From assembly GCA_030672555.1 (NCBI GenBank), contig DAOVGD010000206.1:1-12030 (forward strand): a stretch of DNA of 12,030 nucleotides. Reading direction: 5' to 3'. The DNA comes from Desulfobacterales bacterium. GTDB taxonomy: Bacteria > Desulfobacterota > Desulfobacteria > Desulfobacterales > C00003106. Of the stretch, positions 1 to 5,440 are shown one piece after another. Below the pieces are notes generated by a model that saw only the letters and a program-made list of their open reading frames with translations, had not been told where the DNA came from and made no database searches. Position 1 is the stretch's first letter. Each line of letters starts with the position of its first letter. The position numbers were made by a program, and so were the translations under genes.

Positions 1-2
1 AA

Positions 3-116
3 CGGGAAGAAGGTGAATCTCTTTTTAAAGAAACAGAAGAGAATTTGCCGGCATTCCTGCCGGAGGCAAGAAAGGGAATAGAATCGGACACCGGTCGTGA
101 AAGCACTATTAATTAG
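3..116 (+). CDS. 3' end of an unidentified protein gene (partial)
   Basis: An open frame enters from the left edge and ends at a TAG at 114-116. The 37 visible residues (…FKETEENLPAFLPEARKG…) are acidic and hydrophilic, with no motif I recognise. I prefer this frame because it stays open longest and because a plus-strand intrinsic terminator starts 31 bases after its stop. Frame 1 is also open, but only to a TAG at 79-81. The composition would suit a flexible C-terminal tail. Function cannot be assigned without the upstream sequence. Confidence 0.45.
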   Translation, partial: REEGESLFKETEENLPAFLPEARKGIESDTGRESTIN

Positions 117-147
117 TGTCTATCCAGATTACCACCATAGGGAGTTC

Positions 148-184
148 AAAGGCACAAGGTTTTCAAGCTTTGTGCCTTTTCTTT
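148..184 (+). terminator. Intrinsic terminator after the first partial gene
   Basis: A perfect 10-bp stem pairs AAAGGCACAA (148-157) with TTGTGCCTTT (170-179) and may extend inward by weaker pairs. A T-rich tail, TTTTCTTT, follows to 184. The T-tract lies on the plus-strand side, so it most likely ends transcription of the gene stopping at 116. On the minus strand the tail is poor, so it is less likely to end polA. Confidence 0.8.
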
Positions 185-214
185 GGAAATTCAGTAACTA
201 CTCAGGTTTGTCAC

Positions 215-408
215 GTTCAGGGTTCACGGTTCACGGTTGCTCGCCTTGCTCTCTTCACTTACAAGGCAACATAGAGTTTTCTCTAAGCTCCGTTATAAGA
301 ACCGGACGAATTCCGCATTCGTATAACCTCTCTTCCACCTGCCCGCCATCGCTCTCGCTCAGGCGAGGCGGGCGGGTCAGTTTAACCTTGAACCGTGAAC
401 CCCTGAAC
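215..408. repeat. 194-bp segment bounded by inverted GTTCA/GGTTCACGG words
   Basis: The left arm at 215-233 (GTTCAGGGTTCACGGTTCA) matches the reverse complement of 389-408, apart from one extra G in the right arm. The left arm continues with another TCACGG word. The segment between carries the GC-rich palindrome at 341-378. The layout resembles a small non-coding element with inverted ends. It could also be two independent copies of a dispersed word repeat in opposite orientation. No target-site duplication is evident. Confidence 0.45.
341..378. repeat. GC-rich palindromic repeat, copy 1 (intergenic)
   Basis: GCCCGCC at 341-347 pairs with GGCGGGC at 367-373 around a 19-nt loop containing CGCTCTCGCTC. 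Both the first 9 bases (GCCCGCCAT) and the last 17 (362-378, GGCGAGGCGGGCGGGTC) recur in the same orientation inside polA at 1833-1866, with a shorter loop there. This marks it as one copy of a dispersed REP-like family. Confidence 0.7.
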
Positions 409-438
409 TTTGAACCCCGGCAGTTACAGATTCACTAC

Positions 439-486
439 CTAACTACTTGACCACTCGACCACTTAACCACTTGACCATTTAACCAA
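439..486 (+). repeat. 8-bp tandem array (TTGACCAC-like), downstream of polA
   Basis: There are six consecutive 8-mers: CTAACTAC, TTGACCAC, TCGACCAC, TTAACCAC, TTGACCAT and TTAACCAA. They are variants of the same unit found at 3201-3254 (opposite strand), 3641-3676 and 3766-3831. The array stops just before the polA stop codon. The units are degenerate rather than identical, so the array is not freshly expanded. Confidence 0.8.
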
Positions 487-488
487 TT

Positions 489-3254
489 CTAATGCGCTTC
501 CGCCCAATTCTTCCCTGCATTGATGTCCACTTTAATAGGCACCTTCAATGGATGCACACCCTCCATTATCCTTTTAACAAGGTCTTTAAGTCTTGAAACC
601 TCCTCCGGGGGCACCTCAAAAACCAACTCATCATGTACCTGAAGGACCATTTTTGCCTTAAGTCCCTCACTTTGAATAGCATCATGCAAGCGTATCATCG
701 CAACCTTGATTAAGTCCGCTGCCGTCCCTTGAATAGGCGTATTTATTGCCGTGCGCTCAGCGGCCTCTCTTGCTGTCCGGTTTTTGCTGCGGATATCCGG
801 AAGATATCTATGTCTGTTCAGCAGGGTAGTGACTTTGCCTTTCTCGCGCGCCGTCTCAATAGTGCGGTCAATGTATTCTTTGACCCCCTTGTATTGCACG
901 AAATAGTTTTCAATATATTTCTTTGCCGTGCCGGTGCTGATTCCCAGTTCTTTTGAGAGACGAAACGGGCTCATTCCGTAAATTATTCCAAAGTTGATTA
1001 CTTTTGCCTGTCGCCGCATATCCGGAGTAATAAATTCGGGAAATAACTGGAAGACCTCTGAAGCGGTTCTGGCATGAATATCCTCATCCTCCTCAAATGC
1101 CTTGACCAGTACGGGATCTTCTGAATAATGGGCCAAGATACGCAATTCAATCTGGGAGTAATCAGCAGAGAGGAGCCTCCACCCTTGCCTGGGGATGAAG
1201 GATTCACGAATCTTTCGCCCTTCTTCGGTTCGAATGGGAATATTCTGCAAGTTCGGATCGCTGCTGCTCAGCCTTCCGGTGGCGGTCACTGTCTGGTTGT
1301 AGGAGGTATGTATACGTCCTGTATCAGGATGAACAAGACCCAACAAGGCGTCCGTGTAGGTCGACTTGAGCTTGGAAAGAGATCGATAGCGAAGGACCAA
1401 CCCGGGAAGTTCGTGCTGGTTTGACAGGGTGGTTAACACCTCTAAGTCTGTAGAATAACCGGTCTTTTTTTTAGTTTTTTTCTGATACGGGAGGTTCAAT
1501 TTTTCAAAGAGTATCTTTCCTAACTGCTGGTGTGAATTTATATTAAAGCTCTCCCCGGCCACAGAAAATATCTGATCCTCAAGGAGATGTAACTGCTGCT
1601 CGAAATCTTTTGAAAGTTCGATGAGACGATCACTGTCTACCCGGATTCCCGTCATTTCCATATCTATCAATACAGGGACCAGCGGCATCTCAACATCGTT
1701 AAAGAGCGACTCAAACCCTTTTTCCTTGAGCTTCGGCCCTAATACCTGGGAGGCCATAAGTGTGATGTCCGCATCTTCGCATGAATAGGTTGAAGCGCTC
1801 TCTATGGGAACCTCGTCGAATCGAAGGGCCACGCCCGCCATGCGAGCAAGGCGAGGCGGGCGGGTCCCCCTTCCGCGTCCTGTTACCTCTTTATAGGTAA
1901 TCATCTTGTGATTAAGATAATCCCTTGCAATTGCTTCTAAGTTGTGTGCCCGAATAGAAGGATTGAGAAGATAGGAGGCAATCATGGTATCAAACATGAT
2001 CCCCCCAACAGCGATCCCGTACCGTTTTAAAATGGTAGTATCGTATTTGATGTTTTGGCCTACCTTTAGACAGGCTGGGTCTTCGAGTAACGGTTTTAGC
2101 GAGCGGAGTACGTTGCCGAGCTCAAGCTGGGCGGGGACATCAGGATACGAATGAGCACAAGGGATATAGGCGGCCTCATGGGAGCGGCATGAAAAGGATA
2201 GTCCCACTATTTCGGCCGTCATAGGGTCTGTCGATGTGGTCTCCAGGTCGAAGGTAAAAGTACCGGCCTTTTTCAGATCTTCTATCAGGGCCCTGAGTTC
2301 TGAGTCTGAGAATATGGTGCGATACGACTTCTTCGAGAGATCCTGCTCCGGGGAAAAGTCCTTTTGTAGTTGGCGAAACTCAAGTTTCCGGAAAAGGACC
2401 CCTAATTTTTCCCGGTCCGGCGGTACAACCCGGAAGTCTTGAAAATTATATGAAAGGGGGACATTAATATCAATGGCGACCAGCCTGCGGCTTAGCTGTG
2501 CCTGAGCAACATGAGCTATTAGATTTTCACGCAGTCTTTTTTGCTTGACCTGATCTATATGTTCTAAAAGATGGGCGATGTTGCCGAACTGTTTAACAAG
2601 TTTGACGGCGGTCTTTGCGCCAATTCCCGGAACGCCTGGAATGTTGTCGGAAGAATCGCCGGCAAGCCCCAATATATCGATCCACTGCTCCGGTTCTATG
2701 GAGAGTTCTTCCTTAAAACCTTCATAAGTAATAGAGCGGTCTTTCATGGGGTCCCAGAGAGAAGCTGATTTAGAGATAAGTTGTTTGAAGTCTTTATCGC
2801 CGGTAACAATTACTGTTTTATACCCCTTTTCTGTTGCTTTTCCGGCAATGGTTCCTATAATGTCATCTGCCTCGTAGCCATTGAGTTCTAAGGACGGAAT
2901 GTTAAATCCTTCTACTATCTTTTTAATATACGGAATCTGAATCGACAGGTCCTCCGGCATGGGAGGGCGATTTGCCTTATACTCTTTGTAGATTTCATGA
3001 CGAAAGGTGGGACCCTTAGCATCAAAAACCATAGCAAGATATGATGGTTGCCGGTCTTCAAATAACTTCAACAACATCCTGGTAAAACCGAATGAAGCAT
3101 TTGTGGGAAGCCCTTTGGAATTCGAAAGATGACGGATCGCATGATAGGCCCTATAAATATAGGAACTTCCGTCTACTAAATATATGGTTTCTTTTGGTTT
3201 GGTCGAGTGGTCGAGTGGTCGAGTAGTCGAGTCGTTGAGTGGTCGAGTGGTCAC
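489..3254 (-). CDS. polA: DNA polymerase I (5' nuclease, 3'-5' exonuclease, polymerase)
   Basis: PolA replaces RNA primers and fills repair gaps. The 921-residue protein has all three domains. The 5' nuclease (about 23-290) shows VDGS, YEADD at 127-131, TGDKDF and GDSSDNIPGVPGIG. The proofreading domain (about 310-510) keeps the four acidic ligands D336, E338, D405 and D494, plus Y490. The polymerase shows DYSQIELR at 698-705, RRQAKVINFGIIYG at 747-760 and VHDE at 873-876. Two parts look repeat-derived: residues 2-18, rich in T, R, P, L, D and S, and residues about 463-476 (GTRPPRLARMAGVA), encoded by a GC-rich palindrome between the KYD and YSCED motifs. The GTG start is the only usual start codon available in frame before the conserved IYLVDGS. 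AAGGA lies 7 nt upstream, and the GTG overlaps the TGA of the preceding S23 gene, implying translational coupling. All catalytic residues I can check are intact, so the enzyme should be active. Confidence 0.97.
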   Translation of the reverse strand: MTTRPLNDSTTRPLDHSTKPKETIYLVDGSSYIYRAYHAIRHLSNSKGLPTNASFGFTRMLLKLFEDRQPSYLAMVFDAKGPTFRHEIYKEYKANRPPMPEDLSIQIPYIKKIVEGFNIPSLELNGYEADDIIGTIAGKATEKGYKTVIVTGDKDFKQLISKSASLWDPMKDRSITYEGFKEELSIEPEQWIDILGLAGDSSDNIPGVPGIGAKTAVKLVKQFGNIAHLLEHIDQVKQKRLRENLIAHVAQAQLSRRLVAIDINVPLSYNFQDFRVVPPDREKLGVLFRKLEFRQLQKDFSPEQDLSKKSYRTIFSDSELRALIEDLKKAGTFTFDLETTSTDPMTAEIVGLSFSCRSHEAAYIPCAHSYPDVPAQLELGNVLRSLKPLLEDPACLKVGQNIKYDTTILKRYGIAVGGIMFDTMIASYLLNPSIRAHNLEAIARDYLNHKMITYKEVTGRGRGTRPPRLARMAGVALRFDEVPIESASTYSCEDADITLMASQVLGPKLKEKGFESLFNDVEMPLVPVLIDMEMTGIRVDSDRLIELSKDFEQQLHLLEDQIFSVAGESFNINSHQQLGKILFEKLNLPYQKKTKKKTGYSTDLEVLTTLSNQHELPGLVLRYRSLSKLKSTYTDALLGLVHPDTGRIHTSYNQTVTATGRLSSSDPNLQNIPIRTEEGRKIRESFIPRQGWRLLSADYSQIELRILAHYSEDPVLVKAFEEDEDIHARTASEVFQLFPEFITPDMRRQAKVINFGIIYGMSPFRLSKELGISTGTAKKYIENYFVQYKGVKEYIDRTIETAREKGKVTTLLNRHRYLPDIRSKNRTAREAAERTAINTPIQGTAADLIKVAMIRLHDAIQSEGLKAKMVLQVHDELVFEVPPEEVSRLKDLVKRIMEGVHPLKVPIKVDINAGKNWAEAH
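1832..1866. repeat. GC-rich palindromic repeat, copy 2 (in frame inside polA)
   Basis: CGCCCGCC at 1832-1839 pairs with GGCGGGCG at 1855-1862 around a 15-nt loop. Its two ends match the intergenic copy at 341-378. Read on the minus strand it supplies residues about 463-476 of PolA without breaking the frame. PolA homologues usually run directly from a VTGKGK-like stretch into a RFDEVPIE-like stretch, so I infer that these residues are an insertion. In-frame palindromic elements in genes are known from Rickettsia (RPE). Confidence 0.7.
3201..3254 (-). repeat. 8-bp tandem array (CGACCACT-like) encoding the PolA N-terminus
   Basis: On the plus strand the units read GGTCGAGT three times, AGTCGAGT, CGTTGAGT, GGTCGAGT, then a partial GGTCAC. 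On the coding strand they translate as TTRPLNDSTTRPLDHST. Three 8-mers make eight codons, which explains the repeating TTRPL.DS peptide. The array lies between the GTG start and the first conserved PolA residues. Confidence 0.85.
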
Positions 3255-3632
3255 TTGTCTTTCCTTGATTTAAGATACTTAATGTATCCGTTTAGGACAC
3301 GAATAGCCGAAATCAAATCTTTGATTAACTCGGCCGATCGATTTTGGTCGATGTATTCGCATTCCTCTGCCGTGAGGACATGGTTCATCAATTCATAGAG
3401 CGAACCACGCGATTGTCGGCAAAATTGTATACCTTCCTGAAAAATGATAACGTCCATATCCCTCCGCAATATTTGCGGTGGAAGATCTTGAAGCTCGAAT
3501 CATCTGATCCGCTAACCGGAATTTTTCTTCTATTGGAAATGTCTTACATAATTTCCATATGCTCATTCTAATCTTTCGACATTTCTGCCAGACTTCCAGG
3601 TCACGAAAATCATTTCTTAACTTTTCACTCAT
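3251..3632 (-). pseudogene. Four-helix-bundle protein, S23/23S-rRNA-intervening-sequence family, frameshifted
   Basis: Two overlapping frames together form one typical family member of 126 residues. The first gives MSEKLRNDFRDLEVWQKCRK…SSTANIAEGYGRYHF, the second QEGIQFCRQSRGSLYELMNHVL…IKYLKSRKDK. DLEVWQKC, the IAEGYGR stretch and the SRGSLYEL stretch are hallmarks of the family, whose cellular role is unclear. The frame breaks in a run of five A at 3440-3444 (T on the coding strand). Four would restore the frame, so there is one extra base. It may be a true lesion, a sequencing or assembly error, or, less likely, a +1 slip at UUU-U. The start is ATG at 3630-3632, with only a weak GGTGG-like ribosome site. 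An internal ATG at 3455-3457 has GGAGG 3 nt before it and could restart the distal half. The stop overlaps the polA GTG, so the two genes form an operon. Confidence 0.8.
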
Positions 3633-3640
3633 AACCACCC

Positions 3641-3676
3641 CACTTGACCACTTGACAACTTGACGACTCAACCAAT
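3641..3676 (+). repeat. 8-bp tandem array (CACTTGAC-like), upstream of the S23 gene
   Basis: Units CACTTGAC (twice), AACTTGAC and GACTCAAC lead into CAATCAGA. The array sits in the presumed 5' leader of the minus-strand S23-polA transcript, 9 bases from the S23 start codon. It is the opposite orientation of the array at 3201-3254, so the S23 gene lies between inverted copies. Confidence 0.75.
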
Positions 3677-3685
3677 CAGATTCAT

Positions 3686-3714
3686 TTTTTACCAGCACAT
3701 ATGCAAACTGTCAA
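3686..3714 (-). promoter_or_regulatory. Candidate sigma-70 promoter for the S23-polA operon
   Basis: On the minus strand, TTGACA (3709-3714) is a perfect -35 match. A 17-bp spacer separates it from TAAAAA (3686-3691), a 4-of-6 match to TATAAT. Transcription would start near 3679, giving a leader of about 47 nt that contains the 8-bp array. The position upstream of the only minus-strand operon supports it. It is a consensus match only. Confidence 0.5.
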
Positions 3715-3765
3715 ATTTTATCTGGCAAAAAATCGGCGTCTTTTGTATCCTTAATAAAAATGGAA

Positions 3766-3831
3766 CCACTCGACGACTCGACCACTCGACGACTCGACAA
3801 CTCGACGACTCGACAACTCGTCTACTCGACC
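3766..3831 (+). repeat. 8-bp tandem array (CGACNACT), upstream of the CNNM gene
   Basis: Eight units read CCACTCGA, CGACTCGA, CCACTCGA, CGACTCGA, CAACTCGA, CGACTCGA, CAACTCGT and CTACTCGA, then CC. Variation is almost confined to the first two bases of the unit. This is the most regular copy in the window. It ends 5 bases before the AAGAGG ribosome site of the following gene and so occupies its 5' leader. Confidence 0.85.
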
Positions 3832-3850
3832 AAAAAAAGAGGTATCCTTC

Positions 3851-4885
3851 ATGACTGAACTTATTCTCGCTGCAGGATTTGCTATCATTATCTCCGCCAT
3901 GTGCTCTTTGTTTGAGGCTGTCCTATATTCAGTCCCACTAAGTCACATCGAAGCAACGGTTCAAGCCGGCAAATCTTCGGGCCGTATACTCAAAAATTTG
4001 CGAAAGGATGTAGAACGCCCCATATCGGCGATCTTATCGTTAAATACCATAGCAAATACAGCGGGTGCCACCATAGCAGGATCGGCTGTTGCCTCAGCCT
4101 TTGGACATGAGTGGGTAGGCTATTTCTCGGTCTTTTTTACCCTTTCTATACTTCTCTTCTCAGAGGTAATTCCCAAGACAGCAGGGGTAGTCTATAGCAA
4201 GCAATTAGCACCCTTTATTGCCCGTCCTCTCCAGTGGCTTGTGCTGGTTTCTACGCCAATGGTGTGGCTCTGTCAATTTGCAACCCGTCTTGTTGCTCGA
4301 AAAAAGGTTATCCAGACGGTATCTGCCGAAGAGATTATAATCATGGCCAGATTGGGTCGTCTCGCTGGAGAGATAAGACCGGATGAGGAAAAAGTTATCA
4401 AAAATATACTCTCTCTGGAAGACAAGACAGCCAAAGATATCATGACCCCAAGAACGGTCATCTTTTCTCTCAGCGAGCATCTGACCCTTGAAGAGACACA
4501 GGAAAAGACAGGGATGTGGCCTCACAGCAGGGTCCCGGTATATGATGAAAATCCGGAAGACATTGTTGGGATTGTACAACGTCGTGAAGTGCTCTCCGCC
4601 CTTGCAAGCGACAAACATCACTTGAAATTAAGTAATCTCATGAAATCTGTTCACTTCTGCCCTGAATCGATACCGCTTGACAGGTTGCTCGTGGAGTTTC
4701 TGGAGTGCCGGCAACATCTCTTTGTAGTGATAGATGAGTTTGGTGGGCTTGCAGGAGTTGTAACACTTGAAGATGTTCTGGAAGAGATTCTCGGCAGAGA
4801 GATCGTTGATGAATCGGATCAAGTGGTTGATATGAGAGAACTGGCGCGTCGCCGTAAAAGTGGGGTAAGAACTAAGAAAAATTGA
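3851..4885 (+). CDS. CNNM (DUF21)/CBS-pair membrane protein, short form
   Basis: The 344-residue protein belongs to the CNNM/hemolysin C-like family, whose characterised members are linked to Mg2+ (and Co2+) export or homeostasis in the inner membrane. The N-terminal CNNM domain (about 1-150) has hydrophobic segments near 3-27, 57-82, 88-107 and 122-145, with the conserved SLNTIANTAGATIAGS and SEVIPKT stretches. A CBS pair (about 194-315) shows DIMTPRTVIF, SRVPVYDENPEDIVGIV and FVVIDEFGGLAGVVTLEDVLEEILGREI. The protein stops soon after VDESDQVVDM, so the C-terminal CorC/HlyC domain of longer relatives is absent. The end is clean, so this looks like the short subfamily rather than a truncation. 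AAGAGG (3837-3842) lies 8 nt before the ATG. Substrate and direction of transport cannot be told from sequence. Confidence 0.9.
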   Translation: MTELILAAGFAIIISAMCSLFEAVLYSVPLSHIEATVQAGKSSGRILKNLRKDVERPISAILSLNTIANTAGATIAGSAVASAFGHEWVGYFSVFFTLSILLFSEVIPKTAGVVYSKQLAPFIARPLQWLVLVSTPMVWLCQFATRLVARKKVIQTVSAEEIIIMARLGRLAGEIRPDEEKVIKNILSLEDKTAKDIMTPRTVIFSLSEHLTLEETQEKTGMWPHSRVPVYDENPEDIVGIVQRREVLSALASDKHHLKLSNLMKSVHFCPESIPLDRLLVEFLECRQHLFVVIDEFGGLAGVVTLEDVLEEILGREIVDESDQVVDMRELARRRKSGVRTKKN

Positions 4886-4892
4886 TGGATTG

Positions 4893-4926
4893 GGGAATTT
4901 AGGAATTCCTTAATTCCTCAATTCCC
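4893..4926. repeat. 15-bp palindrome of AATTCC words after the CNNM gene
   Basis: GGGAATTTAGGAATT (4893-4907) pairs with AATTCCTCAATTCCC (4912-4926) around a CCTT loop, with one mismatch in 15. It starts 7 bases after the stop codon. It could act as a transcript end or stabilising hairpin, but no T-tract follows. The word-like GGAATT/AATTCC composition suggests a dispersed repeat rather than a classical terminator. Confidence 0.65.
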
Positions 4927-5075
4927 ACATTCCTAATCCTTTGCCTCACGCCTGTGCAATTCCTTGTTCGCCTTCTTCAGAGCATTCCCGAGTAACGAAT
5001 AACTATTCCCCACTCGAAATATGCGCAAGCAACCAATGCTTCCGGGCGGATATCCTAAATTATATCTTGTATATC

Positions 5076-5116
5076 AAGGTGTTACATCCTGCCGAATTTG
5101 CTAAAGGCAACACCTT
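5076..5116. repeat. Inverted repeat AAGGTGTT / AACACCTT
   Basis: A perfect 8-bp pair (5076-5083 and 5109-5116) encloses 25 bases. No T-tract follows. It may be an RNA structure in a long leader or a DNA site. Chance is possible at this length. Confidence 0.3.
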
Positions 5117-5182
5117 CCCATACCGATAAAGTATAGTAAGCCAAAATAACGGGCAATAACTGTAGAATCAGACCGCAATGAA

Positions 5183-5233
5183 CAATGGACATTGATGACT
5201 TCTAAAAAGTCACCAAACTTACCTATTTTGGTG
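5183..5233. promoter_or_regulatory. Three consecutive inverted repeats before the signalling operon
   Basis: In order, CAATG-GA-CATTG occupies 5183-5194, TGACTT-N5-AAGTCA 5196-5212 and CACCAAA-N9-TTTGGTG 5211-5233. The second and third share two bases, so as RNA hairpins they would stack or compete. The last ends 2 bases before the GAGG ribosome site (5236-5239), so its folding could affect access to the site. As DNA, the sites could be operators for the HTH protein encoded next. The middle one also resembles a dispersed palindromic repeat. Confidence 0.45.
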
Positions 5234-5243
5234 CAGAGGAGAT

Positions 5244-5432
5244 ATGAGCGGTTCGGACATGATTATGACCATAACTGAGGTGGCAGAGTACCTTAGAATA
5301 CCCAAATCCACCCTTTACAAATTATGTCAGGAAGGAAATATCCCCGCATCAAAAGTGGGAAAACACTGGCGTTTTCAAAAAGCTGAAATCGACCAGTGGT
5401 TCAAGGATATCAGGAAAAATAACACAGGATAG
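5244..5432 (+). CDS. Small helix-turn-helix protein, excisionase (MerR-like) family
   Basis: The 62-residue protein is almost entirely one DNA-binding domain of the excisionase/HTH_17 type. MTITEVAEYLRIPKSTLYKL forms the helix-turn-helix, and the GNIPASKVGKHWRF stretch forms the following wing, with EIDQWF after it. Such proteins bind DNA as small adaptors or regulators. Despite the family name they are not limited to phages, and no integrase is visible nearby. The start at 5244 has GAGG 4 nt upstream. Met6 and Met8 are alternatives but would sit too far from that site. Only 8 bases separate its stop from the next gene, so it most likely leads the operon and may regulate it, perhaps through the inverted repeats directly upstream. 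Confidence 0.85.
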   Translation: MSGSDMIMTITEVAEYLRIPKSTLYKLCQEGNIPASKVGKHWRFQKAEIDQWFKDIRKNNTG

Positions 5433-5440
5433 GTGTAACC

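Larger units (their letters stand above)
117..488. other. Repeat-rich intergenic region between the first gene and the polA 3' end
   Basis: I see no convincing gene here. An open frame beginning with GTG at 97 runs through, but it is built from repeat words and has no protein-like features. The region holds the terminator, an inverted pair of word-like repeats (215-233 and 389-408), a GC-rich palindrome (341-378) and an 8-bp tandem array (439-486) that ends 2 bases from the polA stop. No clear terminator for polA is visible on the minus strand. Confidence 0.7.
4886..5243. other. Intergenic region between the CNNM gene and the signalling cluster
   Basis: No convincing gene is visible. An open frame starting with TTG at 4941 has no protein-like pattern. 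The first part holds a long near-perfect palindrome (4893-4926). The middle holds an 8-bp inverted repeat (5076-5116). The last 60 bases hold three consecutive inverted repeats leading into the ribosome site of the HTH gene. I see no cyclic-di-GMP riboswitch signature and no clear sigma-54 element. A promoter for the cluster must lie here or be unusual, but no match was good enough to list. Confidence 0.6.

Noticed and set aside
97..450. Plus-strand open frame of 117 codons from GTG
   Set aside because: It runs through the terminator and two repeat families, has no recognisable domain, and overlaps the end of the first partial gene.
1128..1424. 98-codon plus-strand frame opposite polA
   Set aside because: It lies antisense to strongly conserved polymerase sequence and has no motif of its own.
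3393..3571. Diversity-generating retroelement suggested by the four-helix-bundle (Avd-like) protein
   Set aside because: No reverse transcriptase and no template/variable repeat pair with adenine-biased changes is visible in the window.
439..3831. CRISPR array made of the 8-bp repeats
   Set aside because: Units are 8 bp, adjacent and degenerate, with no spacers and no cas genes nearby.
3660..3854. Plus-strand open frame with a TTRRLDHSTTRQLDDSTTR peptide
   Set aside because: The peptide is only the translation of the 8-bp array, with no ribosome site and no protein-like start.
4941..5129. 62-codon frame starting with TTG in the gap after the CNNM gene
   Set aside because: It has no ribosome site, no domain and unusual composition. 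The gap is better explained by inverted repeats.
4886..5243. Cyclic-di-GMP riboswitch before the signalling operon
   Set aside because: I looked for the GEMM core patterns and found none; only simple inverted repeats are present.
5244..5432. Excisionase-family gene as evidence for a prophage or integrative element
   Set aside because: This HTH family is common in chromosomal regulators. No integrase, attachment site or phage gene is visible, and it is tightly linked to a response regulator.
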